Notes: generated by a model from the sequence alone, not told the origin. Shown: positions 48,233-60,314, counted from the first letter of the stretch. The stretch: DNA of 64,000 nt from Ovis canadensis (GCF_042477335.2 NC_091727.1:122109501-122173500); one strand, 5' to 3'. A program made the numbers and translations.

Positions 48233-49267
48233 CAAGCTCTTAGAGCAATGTTTTTACTTAAGGTCAGTGAATAATGTCCTCTTATTGCATTTTTCAGTCT
48301 TGGTAAGCAAGTCATTTTACAATATGTGAGAAGCAGTCATAATACAAAGTATGTTAGAATACTGCAGTGGAATTCTAAAGTAAAGCTGATAAAAAAATAT
48401 AAAAACACTAAATTGGTAAGAAGTTAATGATAAACAGGTGGCTTATTTAATTTGCTAGTAGAGATTGTCTCAAAGGGTTTCAATATAAAGCTGCTTTCTT
48501 GTGTTATAAATATAATTTATGTTAGATATATTCACTGCTGCCAAGGGTCATTACTTTTTCAATGAAAGGGATGTACCTTAACAACTGGATGAACTTGTAA
48601 AGAAAATATTATCATTTTAAAAGATAATTATAACTAAAATTTTTAGTGTAAAAATATTCTCAGAAGTCAACACTTTGAATATAGAATGTCTGAGATTTCT
48701 AAACAAATTTTAAGAATAATGAGTCCCCCACCATCACCAAAACTCTTATTTCAGTGGAACTTCAGCTTACATTTACTTGGAATGCAAAATTTGGAGGTAC
48801 AAATATGCCATTCAGTGTATAAAAGTGACATTTTATGTATAAAAGTGCTTTTTATGACTAAATGATATACTTGCATAGATGAATAGCCGTATAAAGATGT
48901 TATCTCTTTCTATTATATTCATTATTTGTATTTCCACATGCATTACAAAGAAAATTACCAAGAGAATGTTTATCTTTTATATATGTAATAACCACTGATG
49001 GATTAAAAATAGTTTAAAAGTCAACCTGTGTTTCAAATACTGAAGTGCTTTATCAGACTTCCAAAAGTGACACAAAGTTGTGACATTTCTGGAGTGTTTG
49101 GTCTATTTATATTATGGCCATAATTATAGTCTCATATTATGCTCTGCTTACCTGGTATCATCTGTATGAGTACATGTTTTCCAATTTGGCAGAAAGATGA
49201 GCTTCGATTTACATACAAATAATATTAAATTAATGGAAACCTTTGAATAAAGTGAATAAGGGCATAC

Positions 49268-49312
49268 TCAGTTCAGTTCAGTTCAGTCGCTCAGTCATGT
49301 CCGACTCTTTGT
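49268..49312 (-). mobile_element. BovB/BOV-A 3' tail fragment
   Basis: About 45 bp: CTCAGTTCAGTTCAGTTCAG followed by CGCTCAGTCATGTCCGACTC. Confidence 0.85.
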
Positions 49313-50116
49313 TCCTTTTCAAATAGTTATATGCAGTGGACTGTTTTACTTCTTTAAAAAAGAGGGGGGGTTGCTTAAGGAGAAGTCTGGCTGAAGCCTA
49401 CTATACACAGGTAGTAGTTTATATGGTTTCCCAGTTATAAGGAAAAGGTATGGGGTGGGTACTAGGGAGGGGAGAGGGAGACAGGGAGACAGATCTTATC
49501 TTTAAATGAATTGTAAATTTCTATTTTTTTTTCTGGATAGGCAAAAAAAGAAAAGGTTTATTTCAATGAAGATGTTAGGAGCCCTTGCTCTAAAACTTAA
49601 TAAGCAGCTGAAAGTTAATGAAATATTCTTTAAAAGAATGAAAAGTCTCATTTCTAAGGCAACCTCATTTCTTTGAACTTTGAAGTTTAAAAAGAGCAGC
49701 ATTTTCAATGATATAAAATGCACACTTACATATGAAAATGTCATCTAGAAATTTCAATGTGTTACCACCCACTTATTACAGATACTAAGTAGTCCAGTTT
49801 TATAAAAGATTCAATTTCTACTTAAAATTGTACTGCTTACTTAAAAAATACATCTAAAAAAGTTACTGTTGAGAGAAAAAAATGGCAAAGTTTAATCTAC
49901 ACTAATAAAATCTCAGTCAGCATTTTAAAGGTATTAATTTATCTTTCTTCCATTAATACTTTTAACATATTTTTCTTTATGGTTCTAAGTATTTATTTCT
50001 GATTTTACTGAAAAAAAGTAAGTGTGAGTTTATGAAGTGAATTACCTAATCTTTAAGTTCTTTCTCTGAATGCAAGGTATTGTTAATTGCTAATTCTAAA
50101 CAATTGATTTTTGTTG

Positions 50117-50871
50117 TTTAAGTATACTTGATGTACAATGTTGTATTAGTTTTTGGTGTCCAGCAAAATAATTAGTCTCTAAGTCGTGTTTGACTCTTTG
50201 TGATCTCATGTACTGTAGCCCACCAGGCTCCTCTGTCCATGGAATTTCCCAGGCAAGAATACTAGAGTGGGTTGCTATTATCTTCTCCAGGGGATCTTCC
50301 TGATTCAGGGATCAAACCCACGTCTCCTGCATTTGAAGGTGGATTCTTTACTGCTGAGCCACCAGGGAAGCCATCTATCTATCTATATATATATTCTTTT
50401 TCAGATTTTTTTCCATTATAGGTTGTTACAAGATATTGAATACAGTCCCTGTGCTAAACAGTAGGACCTTGTTTAATTTATATATCATAGCTTGTATCTG
50501 TTAATCCCAAACTTTTCATTTATCCCTCCCTTACTTTCATAATCATGTTTGTTTTCTATGTCTGTGGGTCTGTTTCTATTTTGTAAACAAGTTCATTTGT
50601 ATATGTTTTAAGATTTCAAATACAAGTGATATCATATGATATTTGTCTTTCTCTGACTTACTTCACTAAATATGACAGTCTCAAAGTCCATCCATGGTGA
50701 TGCAAATGACATTACTTCATTCCATTTTATGACTGAGTAATATTTTACTGTATATATGTACCACATCTGCTTTATCTATTCATCTGTTGACAGACATTTA
50801 GGTTGCTTCCATATCTTGGCTATTGTAAGTAATGCTGCTCTGAACATTTGGGTACTTGTGTCTTTTCAGAC

Positions 50872-50875
<4 letters not shown>
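50117..50875 (-). mobile_element. Older L1 3' region interrupted by a SINE
   Basis: Reverse L1 with CTTGATGTACAATGTTGTAT on the left of the SINE. On the right are GTTGTTACAAGATATTGAAT, GTTTTCTATGTCTGTGGGTC and the ORF2-end region (CATCTGTTGACAGACATTTA). More diverged than the ruminant L1 copies here. It borders an AT/AC microsatellite at 50877-50932. Confidence 0.82.
50171..50372 (-). mobile_element. Bov-tA SINE inserted in L1
   Basis: Reverse copy, CTCTAAGTCGTGTTTGACTC to GAGCCACCAGGGAAGCC, splitting the L1 at 50117-50875. Confidence 0.92.
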
Positions 50876-50876
<1 letters not shown>

Positions 50877-50921
<45 letters not shown>

Positions 50922-50932
50922 TGCACACACAC
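50877..50932. repeat. (AT)n(AC)n compound microsatellite
   Basis: About 28 bp of AT followed by ACACAC with a GCAC interruption. Probably polymorphic. Confidence 0.93.
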
Positions 50933-51278
50933 ACATCTCAGATACTTTTAATCCACACAGAATAAAATCTATCAACTAATCTTATGCATAACTTTCTTTT
51001 CCAGAGATTTTTTTATTCTTGGCAAGATAATGAAGAAACTTCTTGGATTATATATGTTTTTAGATCCAGTAATTAATTACTGCTTGTTTAAAGAAGACAA
51101 TACCCATTTTGTTATTTTGGTCACTTAATTCTACTGTTTTTGCCATGATTCCAAATTTAAGTCAAGAAATTGTAATAAAATATTTTCCAATTATAAACCA
51201 AGTGAAGTAAGCATAATTTATAATTTACCAAGTGTATATCAGCATAACCAAATTCAAGAGTAATGAATTTAGTGAGAG

Positions 51279-51395
51279 TTGGAGAAGGAAATGGCAACCT
51301 ACTCCAGTGTTCTTGCCTGGAAAATCCCATGGACAGAGGAGTCTGGTAGGCTACAGTCCATGGGGTCTCAAAGAGTCAGACATGACTGAACGATA
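51279..51395 (+). mobile_element. Bov-tA SINE, 3' half
   Basis: GGAGAAGGAAATGGCAACCT through CTACAGTCCATGGGGTCTC to CAGACATGACTGAACGA; the tRNA head is missing. Confidence 0.9.
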
Positions 51396-51479
51396 GGTCC
51401 TATGCATTAATAATAAAGAAAATGTTATCCTCCTAGTTAATTTTTTCTCATTTGAAGATGACATCACATCCTTAAAGAA

Positions 51480-51604
51480 ACTCAGTGTGGCATGGCAGGC
51501 AAAGCCCTAAGCTAGGAGTGAAGATCCAGATTCTAGGTTTATGAACTTGAGCAAGATGCTGATATACACTTGGTAAATCTGATTATGCTGATATACACTT
51601 GGTA
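51480..51604 (+). repeat. MIR cut by BovB
   Basis: GTGGCATGGCAGGCAAAGCC, CCAGATTCTAGGTTTATGAAC, GAGCAAGATGCTGATA follow the forward MIR head. A 22-bp unit is repeated with a period of 29 bp (51556-51577 and 51585-51606), right at the BovB border. Confidence 0.6.
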
Positions 51605-51609
51605 AACAA

Positions 51610-53311
51610 CATAATGGGAAAGACTAGAGATCTCTTCAAGAAAATTAGAGATACCAAGGGAACATTTCATGCAAAGATGGGCTCGATAAAGGACAGAAAT
51701 GGTATGGACCTAAAAGAAGCAGATAATACTAAGAAGAGGTGGCAAGAATACAAAGAAGAACTGTACTAAAAAGATCTTCACGACCCAGGTAGTCATGGTG
51801 GTGTGGTCACTCACCTAGAGCCAGACATCCTGGAATGTGAAGTCAAGTGGGCTTTAGAAAGCATCACTATGAACAAAGCTAGTGGAGGTGATGGAATTCC
51901 AGTTGAGCTATTTCAAATCCTAAAAGATGATACTGTGAAAGTGCTGCACTTAATATGCCAGCAAATTTGGAAAACAGCAGTGGCCACAGGACTGGGAAAG
52001 GTCAGTTTTCATTCCAATCCCAAAGAAAGGCAATGACAAAGAATGCTCAAACTACCGCACAATTGCACTCATCTCACACTCTAGTAAAATAATGCTCAAA
52101 AATTTCCAAACCAGGCTTCAGCAATATGTGAACTGTGAATTTCCAGATGTTCAAGCTGGTTTTAGAAAAGGCAGAGGAACCAGAGATCAAATTACCAACA
52201 TCTGCTGGATCATGGAAAAAGCAAGAGAGTTCCGGCAAAACATCTATTTCTGCTTTATTGACTATGCCAAACCTTTGACTGTGTGGATCACAATAAACTG
52301 TGGAAAATTCTTCAAGAGATGGGAATACCAGACCACCTGACCTGCCTCTTGAGAAATCTGTATGCAGGTCAGGAAGCAACAGTTAGAACTGGACATGGAA
52401 CAACAGAATGGTGCCAAATAGGACAAGGAGTACATCAAGGCTGTGTATTGTCACCCTGCTTATTTAACTTATATGCAGAGTACATCATGAGAAATGCTGG
52501 GCTGGAAGAAGCACAAGCTGGAATTAAGATTGTCAGGAGAAATATCAATAACCTCAGATATGCAGATGACACCACCCTTATGGCAGAAAGTGAAGAGGAA
52601 CTAAAAAGCCTTTTGATGAAAGTGAAAAGGAGAGTGAAAAAGTTGGCTTAAAGCTCAACATTCAGAAAACTAAGATCATGGCATCTGGTCTCATCACTTC
52701 ATGGTAAATAGTGGCTGACCTTATTTTTGGAGCTCCAAAATCACTGCAGATGGTGACTGCAGCCATGAAATTAAGACTCTTACTCCTTGGAAGGAAAGTT
52801 TTGACCAACCTAGATTGCATATTAAAAAGCAGAGACATTACTTTGCCAACAAAGGTCCATCTAGTCAAGGCTATCATTTTTCCAGTGGTCATGTATGGAC
52901 GTGAGACTTGGACTGTGAAGAAAGCTGAGCGCCAAAGAATTGATGCTTTTGAACTGTGGTGTTGGAGAAGACTCTTGAGAGTCCCTTGGACTGCAAGGAG
53001 ATCCAACCAGTCCGTTCTAAAGGAGATAAGTCCTGGGTGTTCATTGGAAGGACTGATGCTGAAGCTGAAACTCCAATACTTTGGCCACCTCATGCGAAGA
53101 GTTGACTCATTGGAAAGACCCTGATGCTGGGAGGGATTGGGGGCAGGAGGAGAAGGGGATGACAGAGGATGAGATGGCTGGATGGCATCACCAACTTCAC
53201 GGACATGAGTTTGAGTCAACTCTGGGAGTTGGTGATGGACAGGGAGGCCTGGCATGCTGCGATTCATGGGGTCGCAAAGAGTCAGACACAACTGAGTGAC
53301 TGAACTGACCT
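51610..53311 (+). mobile_element. BovB LINE, longest copy, reverse-transcriptase remnant
   Basis: The 5'-truncated plus-strand BovB covers most of the RT domain. The order seen in translated pieces is: LEPDILECEVKWALESIT and NKASGGDGIPVELFQ (51803-52036), VQAGFRKGRGTRDQITNICW (52092-52340), then MDHNKLWKILQEMGIPDHL and the catalytic box YADDTTLMAES (52283-52651, box at residues 93-103), then the VMYGRETW region (52711-53124). It has at least four frameshifts, including the loss of one base in AAAGCCTTTGAC near 52270 and a deletion near 52707. The element is inactive. The 3' tail ends CTGAACTGACCTGATT. Confidence 0.95.
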
Positions 53312-53974
53312 GATTTAAGCGATTAGGTTTAGGAATGCAGCTATACTGTAAATATAAAATGGCCTCTATTTTCATGGAACTTACATTCCAGATGGGTGTC
53401 ATTTTCTTACTGGATAGTCTCTAAATTCTCTTTCATTTAAAAAATTCTATAATAGTAATGTTGCTTCAGATTGCCAAGAAAGGACACAGGACATGTAGCA
53501 ATTGGACATTAAGTATGGAAGGAGAAAAGGAGAGAATAAACAAACCCATGCACACAGAAGGGTTCAATTTAAAACCGCTTACATAATCATTTACTAAGAA
53601 GTCTAACAAAGTGTTTCCAATTTATAGTTTAGCTGATGTTTTTCCAATATTTAATATTTCTGTTTTATTTAAATTTTATTTATTTATTTTTTGTTTAGGA
53701 AACTCCTGTGGAAATCTAAGAGGATATCTCTTTATAGATGAAAATAAGCCCTTTTAATTGACAGATTACATAGGCAGGAAGAACATTTTATTAGCTAAGT
53801 TCATAGCTCTTCTAAGTAGTTACATAATAAAAATGAAATGGCTTAAGGCTAACATTTTCAAAGTGATGAGTGGGTAGCTGAGAAACTAAGTCTGAGTAGG
53901 AGAGATGAAAATTCCTACATCATTTGAAATGTTATCTAAACCCAAATGTATCTTGTTGTAAAATCTATGATACT

Positions 53975-54030
53975 TTATTTAAAGCACTTTCACATTCATC
54001 ATTTCATTTGAACCTCACAAGACTGAGACC
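53975..54030 (-). repeat. MIR fragment
   Basis: AAAGCACTTTCACATTCATC and ATTTGAACCTCACAAGACTG match the reverse MIR tail. Confidence 0.6.
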
Positions 54031-54055
54031 ACCAGAATTTGAAACAGAAGGAAAA

Positions 54056-54077
54056 ACAAAACAAAACAAAACAAAAT
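54056..54077. repeat. (CAAAA)n microsatellite
   Basis: Four repeats of ACAAA-type pentamer. Short. Confidence 0.85.
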
Positions 54078-54450
54078 GCTATCTTTTCTTGTAAATACTT
54101 AGTATTAAGGCTCTATTCATTCCCCAGTATGGTCTAGCTGCTAATCTTCAACACCATTGCAACACTAGATGTGTGTGTTTTCTCTCTCGTTTCCATCCTA
54201 ACTACCAAAATGACAACACCACTTTCTGGTAATGCCTATCACCTTTCCTTTTTTCCGGTTCAAGTTATGAATATGGAAGTAAGAATACACCTGGGAAGGT
54301 TGACATAATTTGAGTGCGGGTTAACTAGTGTGATCCTTTAAATTTAGTTCTGTTTTACACCAGTCTTTATAAATGTATGACTGTGTGTGTGTGTGCACTC
54401 ATGGGTGCTTTGTGCATTGAACCCAAATATGCAGTTTTAAAATATCTTCT

Positions 54451-54510
54451 CAAGCACACACTATCTGATCTCTTTAATATCAAGCACACACTATTTGATC
54501 TCTTTAATAA
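54451..54510. repeat. 30-bp tandem duplication
   Basis: Two exact-period copies, each beginning CAAGCACACACTAT and ending GATCTCTTTAATA, with two differences. They end 7 bp before a mariner MITE. Confidence 0.95.
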
Positions 54511-54516
54511 TTACCA

Positions 54517-54597
54517 TAGGGTTAGTCATAAAGTTTGTTCAGATTTTTCTATAACATCTATGGAAAAACCTGAACAAACTTTTTGGCTAACCCAATA
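54517..54597. mobile_element. Palindromic mariner MITE
   Basis: An 81-bp inverted repeat, arms GGGTTAGTCATAAAGTTTGT and ACAAACTTTTTGGCTAACCC, flanked by TA. It folds into an almost continuous hairpin around a small centre. Confidence 0.9.
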
Positions 54598-54639
54598 CAT
54601 GTTCAGAAGAAACATCCTGCCCATACTCTATTCACAGGG

Positions 54640-54735
54640 TCTGTTTTCCTTAATTTATGCCGGGGTCCAAGAAATAATTCAAAGAACAGGAGAAAGGAGA
54701 GGAGGATGGCCAGACCTTCTGGTTCAGAAGTAATT
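54640..54735. repeat. Possible LTR remnant
   Basis: TTATGCCGGGGTCCAAGAAA followed by AAGAACAGGAGAAAGGAGAG and ATGGCCAGACC resembles an end of a ruminant endogenous retroviral LTR. It is too short to assign and no viral genes are nearby. Confidence 0.3.
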
Positions 54736-55000
54736 TAATATATTTTTAATTGCAAAATGGCATTGCTTCAAAGCAGTACTTAATGTCCTTAAATGTCATA
54801 TGAATTCTGGAAAACAAAAAATAGAGTGCTTTAGAATACCTATTTTTTTAGCCACCGCCTAGAGGATCATTTTGATAATTTGGCAAGCTGTAAAAGTGAA
54901 AAATGATAATATTAGAAATAGGCATAGTAATATTTTCATTTTTTCCTAATCTCAGATACATGGAATTGAGCTTGACTGTTCTGTTTAAGAAGGCAGATAA

Positions 55001-55764
55001 AAGGGAACCCTCCTACACTATTGGTGGGAATGCACACTAGTACAGCCACTATGGAGAACAGTGTGGAGATTCCTTAAAAAATTGCAAATAGAACTGCTTT
55101 ATGACCCAGCAATCCCACTGCTGGGCATACACTCCGAGGAAACCAGAATTGAAAGAGACACATGTACCCCAATGTTCATCACAGCACTGTTTATAATAGC
55201 CAGGACATGGAAACAACCTAGATGTCTATCAGCAGATGAATGGATAAGAAAGCTGTGGTACATATACACAATGGAGTATTACTCAGCCATTAAAAAGAAT
55301 ACATTTGAATCAGTTATAATGAGATGGATGAAACTGGAGCCGATTGTACAGAGTGAAGTAAGCCAGAAAGAAAAACACCAATACAGTATATTAACACATA
55401 TATATGGAATTTAGAAAGATGGCAATGACGACCCTGTATGCAAGACAGCAAAAGAGACACAGATGTGTAGAGAGGACCTTTGGACTCTGAGGGAGAGGGA
55501 GAAGGTGGGATGATTTGGGAGAATGGCATTGAAACATGTATACTATCATGTAAGAAATGAATCGCCAGTCTATGTCCGATGCAGGATACAGGATGCTTGG
55601 GGCTGGTGCATGGGGATGACCCAGAGAGATGTTATGGGGAGGGAGGTGGGAGGGGGGTTCAGGAGTGGGAACGCATGTACACCCGTGGTGGATTCATGTC
55701 AATGTATGGCAAAACCAATACAGTATTGTAAAGTAAAATAAAGTAAAAATAAAAATTAAAAAAA
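55001..55764 (+). mobile_element. Ruminant L1, 5'-truncated, with target duplication
   Basis: Starts inside ORF2. The open frame 55061-55414 is the last 117 residues of ORF2p (LQIELLYDPAIPLLGIHSEE, then TWKQPRC, EYYSAIKKN, ending THIYGI) with the natural stop intact, then the complete 3' UTR with the G-rich tract 55636-55657 and an A-rich tail. A 14-bp target repeat AAGAAGGCAGATAA (54987-55000) and AAGAAGGCAGGTAA (55765-55778) brackets it. It is antisense to HTR2C and one of the youngest-looking insertions here. Confidence 0.95.
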
Positions 55765-58096
55765 AAGAAGGCAGGTAACAATTGTAAAAAGTTTAGCCTG
55801 TTTGTAATTATCATTACTTTCTCCTTTATTGACAACTGCTCAAGATTGTTTAACCACCATAAAGTCCATTGTGATTTATTATTAGTGAATAATTATTGTC
55901 TGAGCTCTTCAGTTTTTAAAATCTCCAAGTCTTCTGTTGTTTTAAAATACAAAGCCTTATTCTGTCATGAGGAAGCTGGTGACTGAAAAATAGAATTTTT
56001 AACTCTGTCCAATATACTGTCTCATTGTGTCATGGTTAAAGTACCAGTAAGTGCTTCATTATTCTCTAGGGCTGAATATCTTCTGTACTTAAATGAGGAG
56101 TGCCCTCCAAGAAAAAGACAAAAGTAATCAATATTTCATTGAGATATTATACACAGGTAGTTTTTCCAGATGACTTAGCCTTAAGTATCAGCTTACCAAA
56201 AATATTGCATCTGTTCCTTCCTTTCCTGTTGGCCTTCATCAATTTTGTCTAGACTATTCATATTTTTGACAATTTTACTCCTTTGGATTTTCGTTCAGTG
56301 AAATGATCAAGATGTCAGGGTTAAACTATTTCTATGTCTGGCATCTTGGGAAGCTAGAGCAACCATTTCAGGTCATCATATATTGCTTGATGACTCATTA
56401 TTTCACTGTACTACAACAAACTCAAGGGAATAAAAGGAATAATGTAAGTACCACAAGTCCTTAAACTGAAACTGTCAAGGAGAAAACAAAATAACTTTTC
56501 CATAAGCACATGGTAACTAAGTACAATACATTAAGAGAAAATTAGACCATTCCAAGGGTCCCTTTCTACCCTTGAGCCTATAAATAAAGATTGGTTACCT
56601 CTTTGGTATTCCTTGGAATTCTTCCACTGACGTAAATGACAGATTAGATATTTGAATAAAAACCAGAAGACTCATGCATTTTAGAAGGATGTACAAATAC
56701 AAACATTGAAGCTAAAAAAACGAAGAGGATTTAATGACAAGTTGTACTGCCAGACACCTCCAACTAAAGAAAGTCAAAATATTTTGAGGTTAATTTGTCT
56801 AATATTTATAAGAAGGAATATGTACCTATATCACATGTATACAACCTTTTCAACTGGCTAACAACAGATAAGTAATCCAGAAAATCTGCTACTGAATATG
56901 CAAACTCACATTATGAATTTTCTCATAATTATGCCACTAGATTATTTACAATACATTAATGTTGAGGAAAATGTTAATGTAATATTTAGAAAGCCACTAG
57001 TTTGCTTGTTTTATGGACACAAAGTAGGAGCAATGAGCACATAGGCAGCAATGAACACAGTGCCTCCTATATTTACTTGTAATCAGACTAACCAGAGTTC
57101 CATATTTCTCTAAAGTTTAGATAACTATGATTTTATACTCAGGGTCCATGTTGAACTGAGTATGAAACTGTGAAATGGAGTCTAAGATCTACCACATTCT
57201 TAGACCACAGTAATGAACAGAGTATCAAGAAGACTACCTGGTAAAGAGTAGAATTTAGTCAGAAACCATAGGTTCTAGAACCACTACTGCTTTTAATACA
57301 CATTTGGCTTTAGGTAAGCACTCCATAATAACTTAATCACATATTTGTTAAGCAGATCTATATACTTGCAAAGATTATTGGGGGCTCAAATGAAATAACA
57401 GATATAATTTTTAAGGTTAAGACTATGTAGTATAAAGTATCTCTTATTGTGCTATACATTTTGACTTAAGAACATTGATCAGCCTCAAAAACCTACCACA
57501 AATATATTTCAGATTTTTTGATTTATGAAAATATGAGTAGAAACATAATGAGAAACCTGTTTGAAGTGAGAAAGTAGATAAGGAAATGGGGTGCCGGAAG
57601 ATACATTTTTCCTTTTTTTCCTGCCTCCTGCAGATATAGAGAAAAACAAATTCTTAAAAATGTCTCACTTTTTTTTAAAGTCATTACTGTGAGTTCAGCA
57701 GTTTCCCTAAAATGTTTGTTGTTTAACATGAGAAATGGTAGTCTTTGAAGAGTTTCAAATTCTAAATGTTGCCATAGAAACACAGCTTAAGACACTGGAT
57801 AGAATGAACCATATACAACTCATTTTTTTTGCCTCCTGATAAGGATTTTCTTAGGAGAATATCTTGGTAAAACTAGACTATGAAATAGGTGGAAAGATAT
57901 GGCATGAAGCTCTTTGCTGGGTTGTCATTGCAGAGCCTGGTCCTTGTTTAACCACAAATACATTTGTTCGTGTGTTTAAAAGATGTCTCTACACTGCCCT
58001 GCAAAACTACTGTCAGGAAAAACACTACTGAGAACAGAGCTATTCTATCAAATATAGTCTTGAAGCAGCCAGAGGCTAATGTGTTTTCTTATTAGG

Positions 58097-58132
<36 letters not shown>
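58097..58132. repeat. (AC)n microsatellite
   Basis: About 17 uninterrupted AC units followed by ATATAT. Likely polymorphic. Confidence 0.95.
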
Positions 58133-58137
<5 letters not shown>

Positions 58138-58720
58138 ATTAACATAAATATTTTGAGATATCTAGAAACCAAAAATTTTAGTTATGAAAGTAGAGGATTT
58201 GAGACTCCTTTTGGTCTTTGTGATAAATCTTATAAATAACATACATATATAGCATGTGAAATTTAAGAAACAGAAGAGAAAGCATGTAAAGATTCCAAGT
58301 TATTTTAACACTCATACAGAATGCTTTTAAACTTCTACATATTTTCGCATAGATGAAATAGAAAAGGTATCATTTTATAGCCATATTTTTGCTACTTAAC
58401 ATTGAGATTTTACGTTGAAAATAAGACCTCATATTGTCATATGATGCTGGACAGTCTGTAATAAGAATAGTAGAATTCAAGTATACCAAATGCCAAACAA
58501 TGAATGCCTTTCTCCTTTTCTGAACTTATTTGCATGTCCTCCATTAAGGATGGAAATCCTGAGAAGAGGCAGTGGTTGGGGGGCTTTTTTGAGTTTATAT
58601 GAAGGAAAATTTGAGTTGTAACAATCCTAGATTTCTTAACCTTACTTTCAAAGTCTTGGTTTGTTTACCTTAACATCATATATGTCTTTTTTTTTTTTTT
58701 TTTACAGTCCAAAGGTCTTG

Positions 58721-58826
58721 AAAACATGGACTGCTTCATGAGTTTGTGTGTCACTCTTATGCAGGGGCCATGCTAATTGTCTCTATATCATGCCAATTTT
58801 AGTATAAGTGTTGCTGAAGTGAGCAC
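58721..58826 (-). pseudogene. U6 snRNA retropseudogene
   Basis: Minus-strand copy of U6 snRNA starting GTGCTCACTTC, with ACTAAAATTGG, TTAGCATGGCCCCTGC and CAAACTCATGAAGC preserved and about 18% substitutions. The 3' end is followed by 17 extra bases (58704-58720, TTCAAGACCTTTGGACTG-like) and then an A-tail of about 17 (58687-58703). Direct repeats at 58827-58837 and 58676-58686 (TCATATTTGTC and TCATATATGTC) show LINE-mediated insertion. The changes in the conserved core and the lack of a U6-type upstream promoter make function unlikely. Confidence 0.9.
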
Positions 58827-59185
58827 TCATATTTGTCAAGTTTATCAATCCATATATTTTCCATCAAATCTATTAAATATAGTCATAGGAACATAAAGAT
58901 ACAAATGAAGTTTAAAATAGAAATTTTAATAATTTAGTGAAATAATTTACTTCTTAGTGTTTTTGTTTCTTAGAATTTATCATTTAATATAAAGTTTACT
59001 ACAAACTGAAGTTAATTCCTAATTCATTCAGATCACTAAAGTGAGAGTCAGTGAATTATTACCTTAGGCCAATTATAGTTCTTTGGCAATCTTAAGAGTT
59101 AATATAGCTTTTCAAGTTTGTCTACTTGACAGCTAGGTAAGAGCTTTTGCCCTGAGAATATCTGGTTCACTAAATAGAGAATCAT

Positions 59186-59482
59186 CCCTGATATCTCAGT
59201 TGGTAATGAATCTGCCTGCAATGCAGGAGACCCTAGTTCCATTCCTGGGTCAAGAAGATCCACTGGAGAAGGAATAGACAACCCATTCCAGTATTCTTGG
59301 GCTTCCCTTGTGGCTCAGCTGGTAAAGAATCTGCCTGCAACGCAGGAGACCTGGGTTCAATCCCTGAGTTGGGAAGATCCTCTGGAGAAGGAAAAGGTTA
59401 CCCACTCCAGTATTCTGCCTTGAGAATTCCATGGGATGCATTCCAAGAGTTGGACATGACTGAGCGACTTGCAATTCACTTC
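59186..59482 (+). mobile_element. Dimeric Bov-tA SINE with target duplication
   Basis: Two forward Bov-tA units, each with its own tRNA-like head (59186 to about 59298, truncated, and about 59299-59482). A single 13-bp repeat AATAGAGAATCAT (59173-59185 and 59483-59495) encloses both. Confidence 0.92.
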
Positions 59483-59809
59483 AATAGAGAATCATAGAAT
59501 TTTTAAAGCCCAATTACACATGGGGAATTAGCACTTTAACTCTTGATGATCTTAAGGATACAATCAGAGAAGCCTCCTGATCCATATTAATCTTGTAATA
59601 GTTAAGTGAAGATAATCTTCCTTCATAGCTATGCTGTTCATATTTCATTTAATAATAAAAATTTAAGGCAGGAAACCAAACAATCCAGTTAAGAACAGCA
59701 AATTGTAACACAGTTCACTAATCTCAACTTCAGCATGTTAAATTTAATATATATGTATGTATGGCTGCTGAGTTTTCCAAAGTCATATTTGAAAATCCAC
59801 AGAATATGT

Positions 59810-60010
59810 ATGAAAGTGTTAGTTGGTCAGTTGTATCTGACTCTTTGCGACTCCATGGATTATATAGCCCTCCAGTTTCCTCTGTCCATGGGATTTCCCA
59901 GGCAAAAATACTGGAGTGGGTTGCCATTTCCTCTCCAAAGGATCTTCCCGACCCAGTGATCAAATCTGGGTCTCCTATATTGTAGGCAGTTTCTTTACCA
60001 TCTGGGCCAT
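59810..60010 (-). mobile_element. Bov-tA SINE
   Basis: Reverse copy, GTTGGTCAGTTGTATCTGAC to TTTACCATCTGGGCCATG. It forms an inverted pair with the dimer at 59186-59482, about 330 bp away. Confidence 0.9.
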
Positions 60011-60314
60011 GTGTCAGTGTCTCAGTTTGAGGCTGTCTGTACATGTTGTGAATACTCTTTTTTTTGTTGTAGTTGTAGAGACAAAATGAAGTCATTTTAG
60101 TAAAATTTGTTGCATAACATCTAGGTTCATGTTGAGTTATTTTTATTTCTTGTTAGGTTCTCATTAGGTCTTTATTCTATACATAGCAATGTATGTGTCA
60201 ATCCCAATTAAACTCTTGATATCCATAGGTTTCTTCTCTAAGTCTGAATATTCTTAATGTATATATTACCTGTAACTATTTAAAACTATGTATGTAATTA
60301 TATTCATTTAATCT

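Noticed and set aside
52662..53402. 246-codon minus-strand open frame
   Set aside because: Antisense translation of the BovB 3' region; such frames recur in every copy (for example 14917-15471).
58721..58826. Functional U6 snRNA gene
   Set aside because: Many substitutions, A-tail and target duplications show a retropseudogene.
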